Source: Sporolactobacillus nakayamae (GTDB lineage: Bacteria; Bacillota; Bacilli; Bacillales; Sporolactobacillaceae). From it: a stretch of DNA of 42,643 bases. The stretch covers positions 1-42,643 of the forward strand of contig NZ_FOOY01000029.1 of the NCBI RefSeq assembly GCF_900113325.1, read 5' to 3'. The notes beneath the pieces were generated by a model. The model made no database searches. It was not told the DNA's origin and worked only from the letters and a program-made list of their open reading frames with translations. A program made the position numbers and the translations under genes. Below, piece by piece: positions 13,975 through 22,823 of this stretch. Each line of letters begins with the position of its first letter. Position 1 is the stretch's first letter.

Positions 13975-14859
13975 TTACTGCTGAGTCGTCGTTGAAGTTG
14001 TTGACGTTGAGTTAAAGAGATCTTTGAAGGATTTGTCTTTAACCTGAACGTCGGCGTCTTTGATCAATTTTTTGATCACTGCGTCTTGAGACTTTTCCTT
14101 GCTGGCAAGATATGCTTCTTTGACGGAAGCCTTCAGATCGTTATAAGCGTCTTTCTTGCCTTCAAGCTTGATGATGTGATAACCGCCATCAGTGCTTGAA
14201 TAAACGAGCGGGCTGATTTGACCAACCTTCAGTTTCATCGCTGCGTTGCTGAATTCAGGAACCATCGTTGATTGTTTGAACCAGCCGAGTTCGCCGCCTT
14301 TCGCTTTTGAACCGGGGTCCGTTGAATACTTCTTCGCTAATTTAGCGAAGTCTGCGCCGCCTTTCAATTGTTTCTGAATCGACTGCGCGGTTTTCTTTTC
14401 TTTAACGAGAATGTGGCTCGCTTTTAACTCAGTTAAAGTAACCTTGTTTTTATTATAGTAATCCTTGAGCACTTTGTCGTTAACCTTGATGCCCGTTTGC
14501 TGTGCCTTCGTCATCATCAGTGAATCTTTGATCTGACGTCTGAATTGGGACTTGGTCAGCTTGTTCTGAGTCAACGCCTGTTCGAACTGTGTTTCGGTGG
14601 AGAAGGTTTTGCGAACCTGATCATATTTTGCGTCAACCGCTTTTTTAGAAACATTGTATTTCTTTTCGAGCAGCGTTTCGTAGACCAAATTCTGAAGCAC
14701 CGCTTCTCCGTTCGTCTTCTTCAATTCGTTGTAGAATTCTTCTTTGGTAATATTACCGCTCTTCGTTTTTACAACAGCGGCGTTATCTCCGCCGTTTCCG
14801 CAGGCTGCGAGGCTTGCGAGCACGATAACGGCGGCTAGAATCATCATCAGTTTCTTCAC
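13975..14859 (-). CDS. prsA: PrsA foldase lipoprotein (peptidyl-prolyl isomerase)
   Basis: The 294-residue lipoprotein has a short basic N-terminus, a hydrophobic segment and the lipobox LAAC with lipidated C20. The parvulin rotamase domain spans about 145-233 (ASHILVKEKKTAQ, GGELGWF, MVPEF, GGYHIIKLEG), flanked by the N- and C-terminal chaperone regions. It helps secreted proteins fold on the outer face of the membrane and is usually essential or nearly so. The GTG at 14859 lies 6 nt after AGGAGTGG; the frame is open for 10 codons further upstream. Repetitive Ser/Thr residues (STSTTSTTTQQ) end the protein. Gene order yhaM-yhaL-prsA matches B. subtilis, but here prsA is inverted relative to yhaML and a repeat region and an ORF lie between. 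Confidence 0.97.
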   Translation of the reverse strand: MKKLMMILAAVIVLASLAACGNGGDNAAVVKTKSGNITKEEFYNELKKTNGEAVLQNLVYETLLEKKYNVSKKAVDAKYDQVRKTFSTETQFEQALTQNKLTKSQFRRQIKDSLMMTKAQQTGIKVNDKVLKDYYNKNKVTLTELKASHILVKEKKTAQSIQKQLKGGADFAKLAKKYSTDPGSKAKGGELGWFKQSTMVPEFSNAAMKLKVGQISPLVYSSTDGGYHIIKLEGKKDAYNDLKASVKEAYLASKEKSQDAVIKKLIKDADVQVKDKSFKDLFNSTSTTSTTTQQ

Positions 14860-14985
14860 TATGTCCACTCCTATTTTAAATTGTTCCACATTACAACAGT
14901 ATTTCGTAGCTGCGTGCGGTTATCCGTCGCAAAGGACAAGTTTTTCGTCCATCCCTTAGCGGTTGTCCGCTTACCGACAATGTTC

Positions 14986-15015
14986 ATTCTAACTGAAACG
15001 GACCCTCATTGTCGA
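14986..15015 (-). promoter_or_regulatory. Candidate prsA promoter
   Basis: On the minus strand, TCGACA (15015-15010) and TAGAAT (14991-14986) are 18 nt apart. The leader of about 125 nt has a small stem (AGCGG-ACA-CCGCT). The divergent 350-nt gap to ypmS also shows a TATAAT at 15116-15121 on the + strand, with a poor -35. Confidence 0.45.
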
Positions 15016-15211
15016 GTATTGCCGAATGGTTCGCTGTTTTTTTTTACAAAATTTTCGTATAACGGCTCCAAAATGAACCTTTATCTGCACGTTTCGCACA
15101 AATCATGAAATGCGCTATAATAAGGAAATTACGGAGCATGTCTTAATTTGGATAAAAATCAGTCCATATGTCTGTTATGTATTGAGAATACAAAGGGGAG
15201 GAAGAAGAATA

Positions 15212-15811
15212 GTGACTTCTGCAGCTTATCCCAAGAAAAAGAAGAATTTTTGGAAAATCGCACTTCTAACATTGCTTAGCCTTGAGGTATTGGCAGTGCT
15301 TATCGTGTTAATAATGATTACAAACGGTTTCTCTGCCTCAGATACACCTACACCGCAAACCGATCGCACGAAGGGGCAAGCCATTTTTTCCGTGCAGGCG
15401 AATAAACAGCAGATGGAAAATATGGTGAACGATCAAATCGATGCAAAAGGAAACAAGAGGCTAAGCTACCATGTTGATATTGACGATCAACTCGTGTTAA
15501 ACGGTAAGTATAAGCTCCTTTTCACGGCGATTCCCTTTTCGCTTACGTTTACCCCAAGCGTTTATAAAGGGGATGTCGTACTCAAGGAAACCAACGTTAA
15601 ACTAGGAAGCATACCTTTGCCGGACAAGCAGGTGCTTAGTTTCTTAAAAAGCGGCTCTAATTTTCCAAAATGGGTTGCGATTCAGCCAAATAAGCGTCAA
15701 ATTTATATTAACTTGACAAGTGTGCAGGTTCAAAAGGGACTTTATCTTCGTGCGAAGTCAATGGATTTGGCAAACAACGATGTGTCGTTCAGTGTTCATC
15801 AGAAAAAGTAA
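15212..15811 (+). CDS. ypmS: YpmS family (DUF2140) membrane-anchored protein
   Basis: The 199-residue protein has a basic N-terminus (PKKKKNFWK), one transmembrane helix at about 14-34 and an extracytoplasmic domain with the family features (LSYHVDIDDQLVLNGKYKLLF, GSIPLPDKQVLSFLK, FPKWVAIQPNKRQIYINL). The domain resembles lipid- or ligand-binding TULIP-like folds, and its function is unknown. GTG 15212 follows GGGGAGGAAG by about 8 nt; an in-frame extension to 15110 has no ribosome site. It is read alone, divergent from prsA. Confidence 0.8.
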   Translation: MTSAAYPKKKKNFWKIALLTLLSLEVLAVLIVLIMITNGFSASDTPTPQTDRTKGQAIFSVQANKQQMENMVNDQIDAKGNKRLSYHVDIDDQLVLNGKYKLLFTAIPFSLTFTPSVYKGDVVLKETNVKLGSIPLPDKQVLSFLKSGSNFPKWVAIQPNKRQIYINLTSVQVQKGLYLRAKSMDLANNDVSFSVHQKK

Positions 15812-15832
15812 TAAAGCTTTGAATTTTATTAC

Positions 15833-15872
15833 TGGTAGCGCTTGCATTTATACATACAGCAAGTGTTAGAAT
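15833..15872 (+). promoter_or_regulatory. Promoter of ampS with an overlapping cre-like site
   Basis: TTGCAT (15842-15847) and TAGAAT (15867-15872) could form a promoter with a 19-nt spacer. TGGTAGCGCTTGCA (15833-15846) matches 12 of 14 positions of the cre consensus for CcpA and overlaps the -35, which would give catabolite repression. Confidence 0.4.
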
Positions 15873-15984
15873 AGAGTTGGTAGGAAAATACATCTTACGA
15901 ATGATGTCCGAATAATCGGCAAAAACCTTTGTGCTCAATTTCGAACAGATTTTATAGGTGAATCATAGATGGGAGGCATTCGAT

Positions 15985-17217
15985 TTGAAAACCTTTGCTC
16001 AAAAATTAGAGAAGTATGCGGAACTTGCGGTCAAAGTCGGCGCAAATGTGCAGAAGGGGCAAGAGGTATTGATTAAAGCACCAATTGACGCGGGCGAGCT
16101 TGTTCGTATTGTAGCTGAGAAAGCATATGAAGCCGGAGCCAAACGTGTGCACTTTAATTGGACGGATGATAAACTTGATCATTTGCGGCTAAACTATGCC
16201 TCTGAGGAAGTGATTGGCGAGTATCCGGTCTGGAAAGCGACTAAATTGGAAGATTTGGTGAAACGCGGCGCAGCATGTATTGATATCCGCACAACGGGAA
16301 TTGGCTTAATGGATGGGATCGACCCGAAAAAAGCGGCACTCGACCAAGAGACGATGTGGCGCGCGCTAAACACATATTATGATTATCGCATGTCTGACCG
16401 AGTCAGCTGGACAATTTTGATCTATCCGACAGTCGAATGGGCGAAAAAGCTGTTCCCTGGAAAAATAAGAGAGCTTGCAGTCGCTGATCTATGGGATGTT
16501 ATTTTCAAAATGACACGCGTTGATAGTGATGATCCGGTACAAGCATGGGAGGATCATAAGAAGACTCTAGCGGAGAAAGTCGCATTTCTGAATAAGAAAA
16601 AATATAAAAAACTGCATTATAAGGCTCCGGGGACTGACTTAGAAATCGCGTTCGATCCCGACTACCATTGGGATGGCGGTGCTGCGGTGAACAGCGTCGG
16701 TACAACCTTTGTTCCAAACATTCCAACGGAAGAAGTATATACCTTGCCATTAAAAAATGGTGTTAATGGAACGGTCATGGCGACGCGTCCTCTTGTTTAT
16801 GGTGGAAAATTGATTGAGAAGCTTTCAATCACTTTTGAGGACGGGCGTATTACTCGGGTGAATGCTAAGGAAGGCGAAGAACTTATCAATCATATGATCG
16901 ATACGGATGAAGGGTCACATTTCTTGGGCGAAGTGGCGCTTGTGCCCAATGACTCACCTATTTCAAAATCAGGGCTCGTTTTCTTCACGACTTTGTATGA
17001 TGAAAACGCGTCCTGTCATCTTGCGATCGGTAAAGCGTACCCGACCTGTCTCGATGGGGGCACGGATATGTCTGCGGAGGAACTAAAAAAGCACGGAGCA
17101 AATGTCAGTTTGATCCATGTCGATTTTATGATTGGTTCCGATCAGTTGGACATTGATGGCGAAAATGCCAACGGTGAATGGGAGCCGGTCTTCCGAAACG
17201 GAGTCTGGGCTTTTTAA
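15985..17217 (+). CDS. ampS: Aminopeptidase AmpS (peptidase family M29)
   Basis: The 410-residue metallopeptidase removes N-terminal residues from peptides in the cytoplasm. Family features are the N-terminal YAELAVKVGANVQKGQEVLI, a central region WDGGAAVNSVGT-FVPNIPTEEVYT that carries metal ligands (E of PTEEVYT), EGSHFLGEVALVP, and the final H-x-D segment SLIHVDFMIG. Length is normal for M29. TTG 15985 follows GGGAGG by 7 nt and fits family starts; a GTG at 15958 precedes the site. A terminator follows directly. Confidence 0.92.
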   Translation: MKTFAQKLEKYAELAVKVGANVQKGQEVLIKAPIDAGELVRIVAEKAYEAGAKRVHFNWTDDKLDHLRLNYASEEVIGEYPVWKATKLEDLVKRGAACIDIRTTGIGLMDGIDPKKAALDQETMWRALNTYYDYRMSDRVSWTILIYPTVEWAKKLFPGKIRELAVADLWDVIFKMTRVDSDDPVQAWEDHKKTLAEKVAFLNKKKYKKLHYKAPGTDLEIAFDPDYHWDGGAAVNSVGTTFVPNIPTEEVYTLPLKNGVNGTVMATRPLVYGGKLIEKLSITFEDGRITRVNAKEGEELINHMIDTDEGSHFLGEVALVPNDSPISKSGLVFFTTLYDENASCHLAIGKAYPTCLDGGTDMSAEELKKHGANVSLIHVDFMIGSDQLDIDGENANGEWEPVFRNGVWAF

Positions 17218-17220
17218 CTA

Positions 17221-17268
17221 TAAAAAAAGATCCCCGCCTGAACAAACACAGGTGGGGATCTTTTTTTA
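17221..17268. terminator. Bidirectional terminator between ampS and yhaH
   Basis: AAAAAAAGATCCCCGCCTG pairs with CAGGTGGGGATCTTTTTTT. Runs of A and T on either side serve both convergent genes. The T run overlaps the yhaH stop codon. Confidence 0.93.
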
Positions 17269-17670
17269 TAGTGAGGGCGGTGTTTCTTCTTCGCCAGGTT
17301 TTTTCTCGGGCGATTTCTCTGTCAATTTATTGGTCAGCTTTTCCTTTGCAGCTTCCAACTGAACGACATTGTTCTTGATTTTCGTCAGATAAGGCTGAAC
17401 ATCCTCTTTCCATTCCTGAAGAAGATTACCGATATCTGAGACTGCAGACTTGAGAACCGGTACGCTCTCATCTTTTAATGCGACGACGCGATCTTTAACC
17501 TGGCTCAAGCTGTTTGCCGCGTCCTTCAATGGCTGCTGGATTGAAGCTGCCTTTTCCTTAATGTCGCTTCTGATTTCTTCACCTTTCTTAGGTGTGGTCA
17601 GAAGGACGATGGTGCCGCCGATAATACCGCCGACAACCGCTCCGATTGTGTACGAAAAAAATTTGCTCAT
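17266..17670 (-). CDS. yhaH: YtxH-domain protein, YhaH-like
   Basis: The 134-residue protein has an N-terminal glycine-rich membrane helix (TIGAVVGGIIGGTIVLLTTPKKGEEIRSDI), the YtxH signature, then an amphipathic helical or coiled-coil body and a proline/lysine/glutamate-rich tail (KSPEKKPGEEETPPSL). Family members are stress-related membrane-associated proteins with unknown action. B. subtilis YhaH lies at the equivalent place between prsA and trpP. I choose ATG 17670, which is 7 nt after GAGGTG; GTG 17679 is an alternative. Confidence 0.8.
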   Translation of the reverse strand: MSKFFSYTIGAVVGGIIGGTIVLLTTPKKGEEIRSDIKEKAASIQQPLKDAANSLSQVKDRVVALKDESVPVLKSAVSDIGNLLQEWKEDVQPYLTKIKNNVVQLEAAKEKLTNKLTEKSPEKKPGEEETPPSL

Positions 17671-17768
17671 TCCATTCACCTCTTCAACTAAAGTATACGT
17701 TCGTCATTACTTCTATTATACCCTAGACGTTCACGCTTATCACTTGAAAGCATATAGTCGACGAACAA

Positions 17769-17803
17769 AAAATCTCCGATTCTGTTTAGAATCGGAGATT
17801 TCA
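17769..17803 (-). terminator. Terminator of trpP
   Basis: AAATCTCCGATTC (17770-17782) pairs with GAATCGGAGATTT (17789-17801). On the minus strand the hairpin is followed by TTTTTTG. Confidence 0.88.
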
Positions 17804-17814
17804 ATAGACTATTT

Positions 17815-18363
17815 TTAGTGAAGCGTTGGTTTCGGAGCTGCATGGAAGAATCCGCTGCGTTCGCCGATTTTAACAATGATCGGATAAATGATCGCCAGCA
17901 GTACGGCATTGACTAGTGCGGTCGGAAGTACCATGCTGATAAACATCCCACCGAACGCTACCGCAGGAATTCCTGCAATCAAGATTGCTGATGCCAGGAA
18001 AATGGTCCCGCTAAGCATGGTACCGAGTCCTGCGAGAACAACACCGAAGACATATTTTCCTTTTGCCTGAAAATAATGCGCAAATAAGTAAAAGACAAAG
18101 AATACAACCGTTGAAGTCACTAATTTATCAATCACATTTGGGAAAAATCCTCCGGGCAGCGATGTAGTCAATCCAGCTAAAATGCCATCAACAAGTCCGA
18201 TAATGAGAAAGGTCTTGATATCGGCAAAAAAATAAAGAGCAAAGAAAAGCATTACAAGGCTAAAGTCGGATTTCATTCCAAAAGGCAACCCTGGAACAAC
18301 GGCATGAAGCACCGTTCCAATAGCAAGCAATAAAGCGACAACAATCAAATTCTTAAGTTTCAT
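17815..18363 (-). CDS. trpP: Tryptophan transporter TrpP (YhaG)
   Basis: The 182-residue membrane protein has about five to six helices and follows the TrpP pattern: an N-terminal AIGTVLHAVVPG, a GMKSDFSLVMLF block, GLVDGILAGLTTSLPGGFFPNVIDK and FLASAILIAGIP. TrpP is thought to import tryptophan, perhaps with an ECF-like energy module. In B. subtilis the gene is regulated by TRAP; here only three GAG/UAG triplets are seen near the start, too few for a clear TRAP site. A good sigma-A promoter lies at 18436-18464. Position between yhaH and hit matches B. subtilis in part (serC is absent). Confidence 0.85.
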   Translation of the reverse strand: MKLKNLIVVALLLAIGTVLHAVVPGLPFGMKSDFSLVMLFFALYFFADIKTFLIIGLVDGILAGLTTSLPGGFFPNVIDKLVTSTVVFFVFYLFAHYFQAKGKYVFGVVLAGLGTMLSGTIFLASAILIAGIPAVAFGGMFISMVLPTALVNAVLLAIIYPIIVKIGERSGFFHAAPKPTLH

Positions 18364-18435
18364 TCTGATCTCTCCTCAACTGAGCTAATGTTTCCTTCAG
18401 CAGTGCCCCAACGGCCTGCTGCAAGGTGTATTCAT

Positions 18436-18464
18436 ACTATACACGTGTTACACGGAAATTTCAA
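18436..18464 (-). promoter_or_regulatory. Sigma-A promoter of trpP
   Basis: On the minus strand TTGAAA (18464-18459), 17 nt and TATAGT (18441-18436). It gives a leader of about 65 nt. Confidence 0.7.
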
Positions 18465-18494
18465 TTCAAATTCAGAAATTTTTACATAAACGAA

Positions 18495-18926
18495 TTAATT
18501 GATTTCTTTTGCAATCGCCTGAGCGATCTCAGCGCGGGCTTCATTTGAGTACTCATCCATATGCGATTGGAAGCTGAAGTAGAACGTGTCGTCCGCCCCG
18601 TAGCGTGGAATCAAATGGAGATGGAAATGGAAAACACTTTGTCCGGCAAGTTCGCTGTTATTGTTGAGCAGATTCATACCCACCGGGTGAAAAGCTTTTT
18701 GAATCGCTTGGGCGATCACAGGTGCTTTGCTGAACAGTTTTTCTGCGACCTTCGGATCAAGAGTGAAAATGTCTTTTTGATGTACTTTAGGAATGATCAG
18801 CGTATGACCCTCCGTTACTTGTCCCAAATCGAGAAAAGCCAAGATATCGTCATCCTCATAAACCTTAGCCGCTGGAATTTCGCCTTTAATAATTTTGCAG
18901 AAAATGCAATCTGCCGCTTCACACAT
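18495..18926 (-). CDS. hit: HIT-family nucleotide-binding protein
   Basis: The 143-residue protein is a histidine-triad hydrolase: the active-site motif HFHLHLIPRY contains the three histidines, and the N-terminal CIFCKIIKGEIPA with two cysteines likely binds zinc. HIT enzymes hydrolyse phosphoramidates or dinucleoside polyphosphates such as AMP-lysine in the cytoplasm. The start is ATG 18926 after GGAAGGATG; ATG 18935 lies within that site. B. subtilis hit is likewise divergent from ecsA, but here an additional membrane-protein gene separates the two. Confidence 0.92.
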   Translation of the reverse strand: MCEAADCIFCKIIKGEIPAAKVYEDDDILAFLDLGQVTEGHTLIIPKVHQKDIFTLDPKVAEKLFSKAPVIAQAIQKAFHPVGMNLLNNNSELAGQSVFHFHLHLIPRYGADDTFYFSFQSHMDEYSNEARAEIAQAIAKEIN

Positions 18927-19122
18927 GAAAATCATCCTTCCTTGTCTGCTTTTTTGTCCATTTTAGCACATTCTGTACTGATTTTATAAAGGGATTGAAG
19001 ATCTGCATGGTGAATTTAGTTACTTGTATGGCGCGCAATGCGCTCACTAAGTTACACTATAAAGAAAGAGATTGCGGCAGTGAAAAAAAGTTACTGCTGT
19101 GAGATAAGAGACGGGGGAACTT

Positions 19123-20799
19123 ATGATTTACTTATTCAGTTTACTTGCATTAACCTTAAATCCTTTTGTGTGGATGAAAAAGTACAAAAGCAGAACCTTC
19201 CTTTTTGCTCAGGCGACGCGCGTGATTGCGGGATTAATTGTCCTGTTTCTGTTGTCTTATGTTGGTCTCATTGATCACACCTGGCAGGCTTTTTTAAGCT
19301 ATGGGTCTTTGTTCTGGGGAATCTTTCTGCTTATTGATGTACTCTATGCGAAGGAGCGATTGATCTCGATCAATCTCCTGGCGGGCGTGTTGCTGCTTCT
19401 GTTTTTCGGGTACCTGCATGTCATTTACCCTCTCACGGTGACGAAGGCAAAATATAATTTCGTTGCTGAAAAAACAACGGTGGTTACACGTGATGCGCAA
19501 TCGATGAATGAACAGCATATTCCGGTTGTTCCGGAAAAGTATGCGCGTTATAAAAGTGAGAAAATTCTCGGAGAGCTGGCACATGTATCCTATTACGAAC
19601 TTGGTCATACATCACTGCAAAAAATTGACGGGCATCTTTATTGGGTGACGCCGGTTGACTATAGCGGTTTCTTCAAATGGATGAAAAGCCATCGCATTCC
19701 CGGTTACATTAGGATGAGTGCCGAGGATGAAAACGCGAACGCATCGTTTGTAAAAAAAGAGATGAGATATGTACCCTCTGCCTATTTCTCTGAGAATCTG
19801 AAACGCCTTGTGCGCAGCGAAAATAAAGCACCTATTTTGTTCCGCCCAAGTTTCGAACCGGATGAATCGGGAAAACCTTATTATGTCGTAGCGTATGGGT
19901 ACTATAATAAGTTGCGGCAGATTCCCAATATTAAGGGTGTGTTTGTTGTCGATCCGAAAACCGGAAAGATCCGCAGCTATCCAATGAATAAACTTCCCGC
20001 ATTTATCGATCAGGCGATTCCATCTAATGTCGCTGAGCAGTGGAATGCATGGTACGGAGAGAACGTCCACGGTTTTTGGAATAAGATCTTCGCTCAGGAA
20101 GATATCAAACGCCCAACGGAGTGGTCGCATTCCGATGAAGTGAATGGTGTGTTTGATCACGCACTTGATTTGAACTGGTTTACGGACTTTACGCGTCCGA
20201 AGTCAGGAAGCGGCGCAATGGTCGGCTATTCGATGCTCAATACTCGGACGGGGAAAATCACCTATTATTCGGGGGCAAACGGTCTGCTTAATGGGAAATC
20301 AGCGATGAATGTCGCGGAAAAGACGTTCAAGCAGAATAAGTATGAGGCAGGCATTCCGAACCTCTATACGATTTATGGACAGGAGACATGGGTTGTCCCG
20401 TTAATGGACAGCAATGATGTGCTTCGCGAGCTGATGCTGATTCATGCGAAGAATGAAAATGTCTACAGTGCGGAGGCGGATAAGCGCAGTCTTTTCGATA
20501 CCTATAAATACGCCGTGGCGACGAAGCTTGGCGGCGACAGTACGGTCCCAACCAATCAAGCGCTGATCAAGAAGTTGGAAGGGGCTGTGACTCAGGTATA
20601 CAAATACCAAGATAGCGAATCACGGCAGACGGTGACTCAGTTTATGATCAAGGGCAGCGAGAAAATCTTTACCGTGTCTTCGGGGCAAAATCCATACAGC
20701 GTTTTTCTGAAGGTTGGGGACAGCGTGTCCATTCAGTACATTGACACAGATGAAACTGTTTCGGCGGTTAAGACGTTTACACTTCAAAGCAAAAAATGA
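19123..20799 (+). CDS. Unrecognised membrane protein with large extracytoplasmic domain
   Basis: The 558-residue protein has about four N-terminal helices (about 3-17, 28-47, 53-72, 82-101) and then about 450 residues without membrane segments, probably outside the cell. The outer part has blocks KILGELAHVSYYELGHTSLQ, GVFVVDPKTGKIRSYPMNKLP, YSMLNTRTGKITYYSGANG and ETWVVPLMDSNDVLRELMLIH. The repeated pattern of DP-x-TGKI-(Y) strands suggests duplicated PepSY-like or beta-meander modules. I do not recognise a named family. It starts at ATG 19123 after GACGGGGGAA. The 16-nt gap to ecsA puts it in an operon with the Ecs transporter. Confidence 0.8.
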   Translation: MIYLFSLLALTLNPFVWMKKYKSRTFLFAQATRVIAGLIVLFLLSYVGLIDHTWQAFLSYGSLFWGIFLLIDVLYAKERLISINLLAGVLLLLFFGYLHVIYPLTVTKAKYNFVAEKTTVVTRDAQSMNEQHIPVVPEKYARYKSEKILGELAHVSYYELGHTSLQKIDGHLYWVTPVDYSGFFKWMKSHRIPGYIRMSAEDENANASFVKKEMRYVPSAYFSENLKRLVRSENKAPILFRPSFEPDESGKPYYVVAYGYYNKLRQIPNIKGVFVVDPKTGKIRSYPMNKLPAFIDQAIPSNVAEQWNAWYGENVHGFWNKIFAQEDIKRPTEWSHSDEVNGVFDHALDLNWFTDFTRPKSGSGAMVGYSMLNTRTGKITYYSGANGLLNGKSAMNVAEKTFKQNKYEAGIPNLYTIYGQETWVVPLMDSNDVLRELMLIHAKNENVYSAEADKRSLFDTYKYAVATKLGGDSTVPTNQALIKKLEGAVTQVYKYQDSESRQTVTQFMIKGSEKIFTVSSGQNPYSVFLKVGDSVSIQYIDTDETVSAVKTFTLQSKK

Positions 20800-20815
20800 A
20801 AGAGGCTAGAGAGCT

Positions 20816-21568
20816 ATGAATCCAGTGCTATCTGTGAAACAGCTAAGTGGCGGTTATTCACGCCAGCGACCGGTACTCCATGACGTATCGTTCGATATGA
20901 ACGCGGGCGAACTTGTGGGACTTGTCGGTTTGAATGGTGCAGGCAAAAGTACAACGATTAAGCATATTCTTGGGCTTTTAGAACCCTATTCGGGAGAAAT
21001 ACGTATCAGTGGCCGGACGATTCGCGAGGATAAGATCGGCTATCGAAAGAGCATGGCCTATGTTCCTGAAATGCCGGAACTCTATGAACAGCTGACGCTC
21101 GAGGAACATTTGCAACTGACGGCAATGGCCTATCACTTGGATCAGAAAACCTACAAAGAACGAAGCGAGCAGTTGCTGAAGCTTTTCAACATGGAGAAGA
21201 AGAAGCACTGGTTTCCAACTCACTTCTCAAAAGGAATGCGTCAAAAAGTGATGATTATGTGCGCGTTTCTTGTGCGTCCGGAGCTGTATATTGTTGATGA
21301 GCCTTTCGTCGGCTTGGACCCGATCGGCATCCAATCGCTGCTCGATCTTATGACTGATATGAAAAAGTCAGGTTCGTCGATTCTAATGTCCACACATATC
21401 CTGACAACTGCAGAGCAGTATTGCGACCGCTTCATTATTTTGCATGAAGGACGAATTGCGGTGCAGGGGACTTTGGAGAAGATTCGCCGTCAGTTCGGCA
21501 ATTCGAAGGCAAGTCTTCATGAAATTTATCTGGCCGTGGCAAGGGGCGAGACGCAATGGATGGAATGA
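20816..21568 (+). CDS. ecsA: ABC transporter ATPase EcsA
   Basis: The 250-residue ATPase has Walker A GLNGAGKST (38-46), a variant signature FSKGMRQK in place of LSGGQ (normal for EcsA), Walker B LYIVDEPFVGLDP, and the switch histidine in STHIL. It drives EcsB in the membrane. Loss of Ecs in Bacillus lowers protein secretion and competence, and it affects regulated intramembrane proteolysis by RasP. The start at 20816 follows a modest site (AGAGGCTAGAGAG). The 3' end overlaps ecsB by 13 nt. Confidence 0.95.
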   Translation: MNPVLSVKQLSGGYSRQRPVLHDVSFDMNAGELVGLVGLNGAGKSTTIKHILGLLEPYSGEIRISGRTIREDKIGYRKSMAYVPEMPELYEQLTLEEHLQLTAMAYHLDQKTYKERSEQLLKLFNMEKKKHWFPTHFSKGMRQKVMIMCAFLVRPELYIVDEPFVGLDPIGIQSLLDLMTDMKKSGSSILMSTHILTTAEQYCDRFIILHEGRIAVQGTLEKIRRQFGNSKASLHEIYLAVARGETQWME

Positions 21569-22773
21569 GCACGCTTTGGAGTAAGCGATGCAAGGAAAAT
21601 TTTCAGATGCAGCTGCGCTACTGGAACTTGATTGGCCGGAACAGCGGCCTGATGTTCTTTGTGTATGCAATGATCTTAGTTGGCGGCTTTTATTATAAAA
21701 AATGGCTCGACACGCTTCCGGCAAATTTTCCAGGAGTACTTGCGACCAGCATCGTACTCGCTTTGGTTTGTGCCCATGCACCGATTCGGACCTTTTTCCA
21801 GCGTGCTGATCTTGTATTTCTTCTGCCTGCCGAAGCCGAACTTGGCGACTATTTTCGAAAAAGCAAACGATATAGTTTCTGGATGCAAAGTGTGGGTTTG
21901 CTTGTGCTTTGGATTATTTGCGCGCCGCTCTATTTTCAATCCACCGGATTAGGAACAGGTATGTTTTTTGCCGGTTTTGCCGCATTGCTGGCAGTAAAAG
22001 CATGGAATATCAATTGTAGTTGGCGTGAACAATTTATTGAGGATACGCTGCCGCTTCGTTTTTTACGGACCACGCTTTCGTTCTGCTTCATTTACTTCGT
22101 GCTCAGTCGTCAAACCTTAATTGTTATTGGCGCGTGCGCTGTAATCATGGTCCTGGTCGCAGTGTTTTTGTTTCGCCGACAAGCTGCGGACGCATTGCTG
22201 CGCTGGTCGCGTATCCTTGAAAACGATGAGCGGCAGGCAATGCAGTTCCTTCGTTTTGCCAATTTGTTTACCGATGTTCCGCGGCTGAAGCGGCGAACCC
22301 GTGCACGCCGCCTATTGAGTAGTTTGTTCCCTGTGCGCCGTTTTGAAGAGAAAACGGTGTTCGCTCAGATTTTCATCAAGACATTTATACGCTCGGATGA
22401 GTACTTAGGCATGTACATGCGCCTGACTGTGATCGGTGCTTTGCTCGCTTATTTTCTCAACATCGGTTATTTTTCCGTTTTTATCGTTGTTTCGGTTGTT
22501 TATTTAACTGGATTACAACTTCTGCCCATTTGGAACCATCCTTTTCCGCAGGCACTTGCCGGTTTGTATCCGCTCGCTGAACAATTGAAACGTGATCCAT
22601 TCGTTCAGCTTGCCACCCGGCTGCTTATCGGGCAGAGTGTTGTACTTAGTCTTGCGGCAGGCTTCGGCACGCGTTCGTTTACGGCTTTTCTGATTTTTAT
22701 TTGTGCGGGTTCAGCAGTCGGCTTGTTTTTCTCAAAGAGCTATATAAAGCGAAGAATTCAGCGTGCCGCATAA
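21556..22773 (+). CDS. ecsB: ABC transporter permease EcsB
   Basis: This 405-residue integral membrane protein has about 8-10 hydrophobic helices (for example SGLMFFVYAMILVGGFYY, VGLLVLWIICAPLYF, LIVIGACAVIMVLVAVFLF, LLIGQSVVLSLAAGF). Length and position match B. subtilis EcsB (about 408 residues). It begins inside the ecsA end, at ATG 21556 or at ATG 21565, so translation is coupled. ecsC, which follows in B. subtilis, is missing: a strong terminator comes right after the stop. Confidence 0.92.
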   Translation: MDGMSTLWSKRCKENFQMQLRYWNLIGRNSGLMFFVYAMILVGGFYYKKWLDTLPANFPGVLATSIVLALVCAHAPIRTFFQRADLVFLLPAEAELGDYFRKSKRYSFWMQSVGLLVLWIICAPLYFQSTGLGTGMFFAGFAALLAVKAWNINCSWREQFIEDTLPLRFLRTTLSFCFIYFVLSRQTLIVIGACAVIMVLVAVFLFRRQAADALLRWSRILENDERQAMQFLRFANLFTDVPRLKRRTRARRLLSSLFPVRRFEEKTVFAQIFIKTFIRSDEYLGMYMRLTVIGALLAYFLNIGYFSVFIVVSVVYLTGLQLLPIWNHPFPQALAGLYPLAEQLKRDPFVQLATRLLIGQSVVLSLAAGFGTRSFTAFLIFICAGSAVGLFFSKSYIKRRIQRAA

Positions 22774-22815
22774 AAAAACGGAGTTGGGGATTTCTCCTCA
22801 ACTCCGTTTTTTTTT
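22774..22815. terminator. Bidirectional terminator between ecsB and the ferritin-like gene
   Basis: AAAAAAACGGAGTTG pairs with CAACTCCGTTTTTTTTT around a short loop. It serves both convergent genes. Confidence 0.93.
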
Positions 22816-22823
22816 GCTTTTTA

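Noticed and set aside
18364-18435. TRAP-binding site in the trpP leader
   Set aside because: Only about three GAG/TAG triplets occur near the ribosome site; TRAP needs around nine or more regularly spaced ones.
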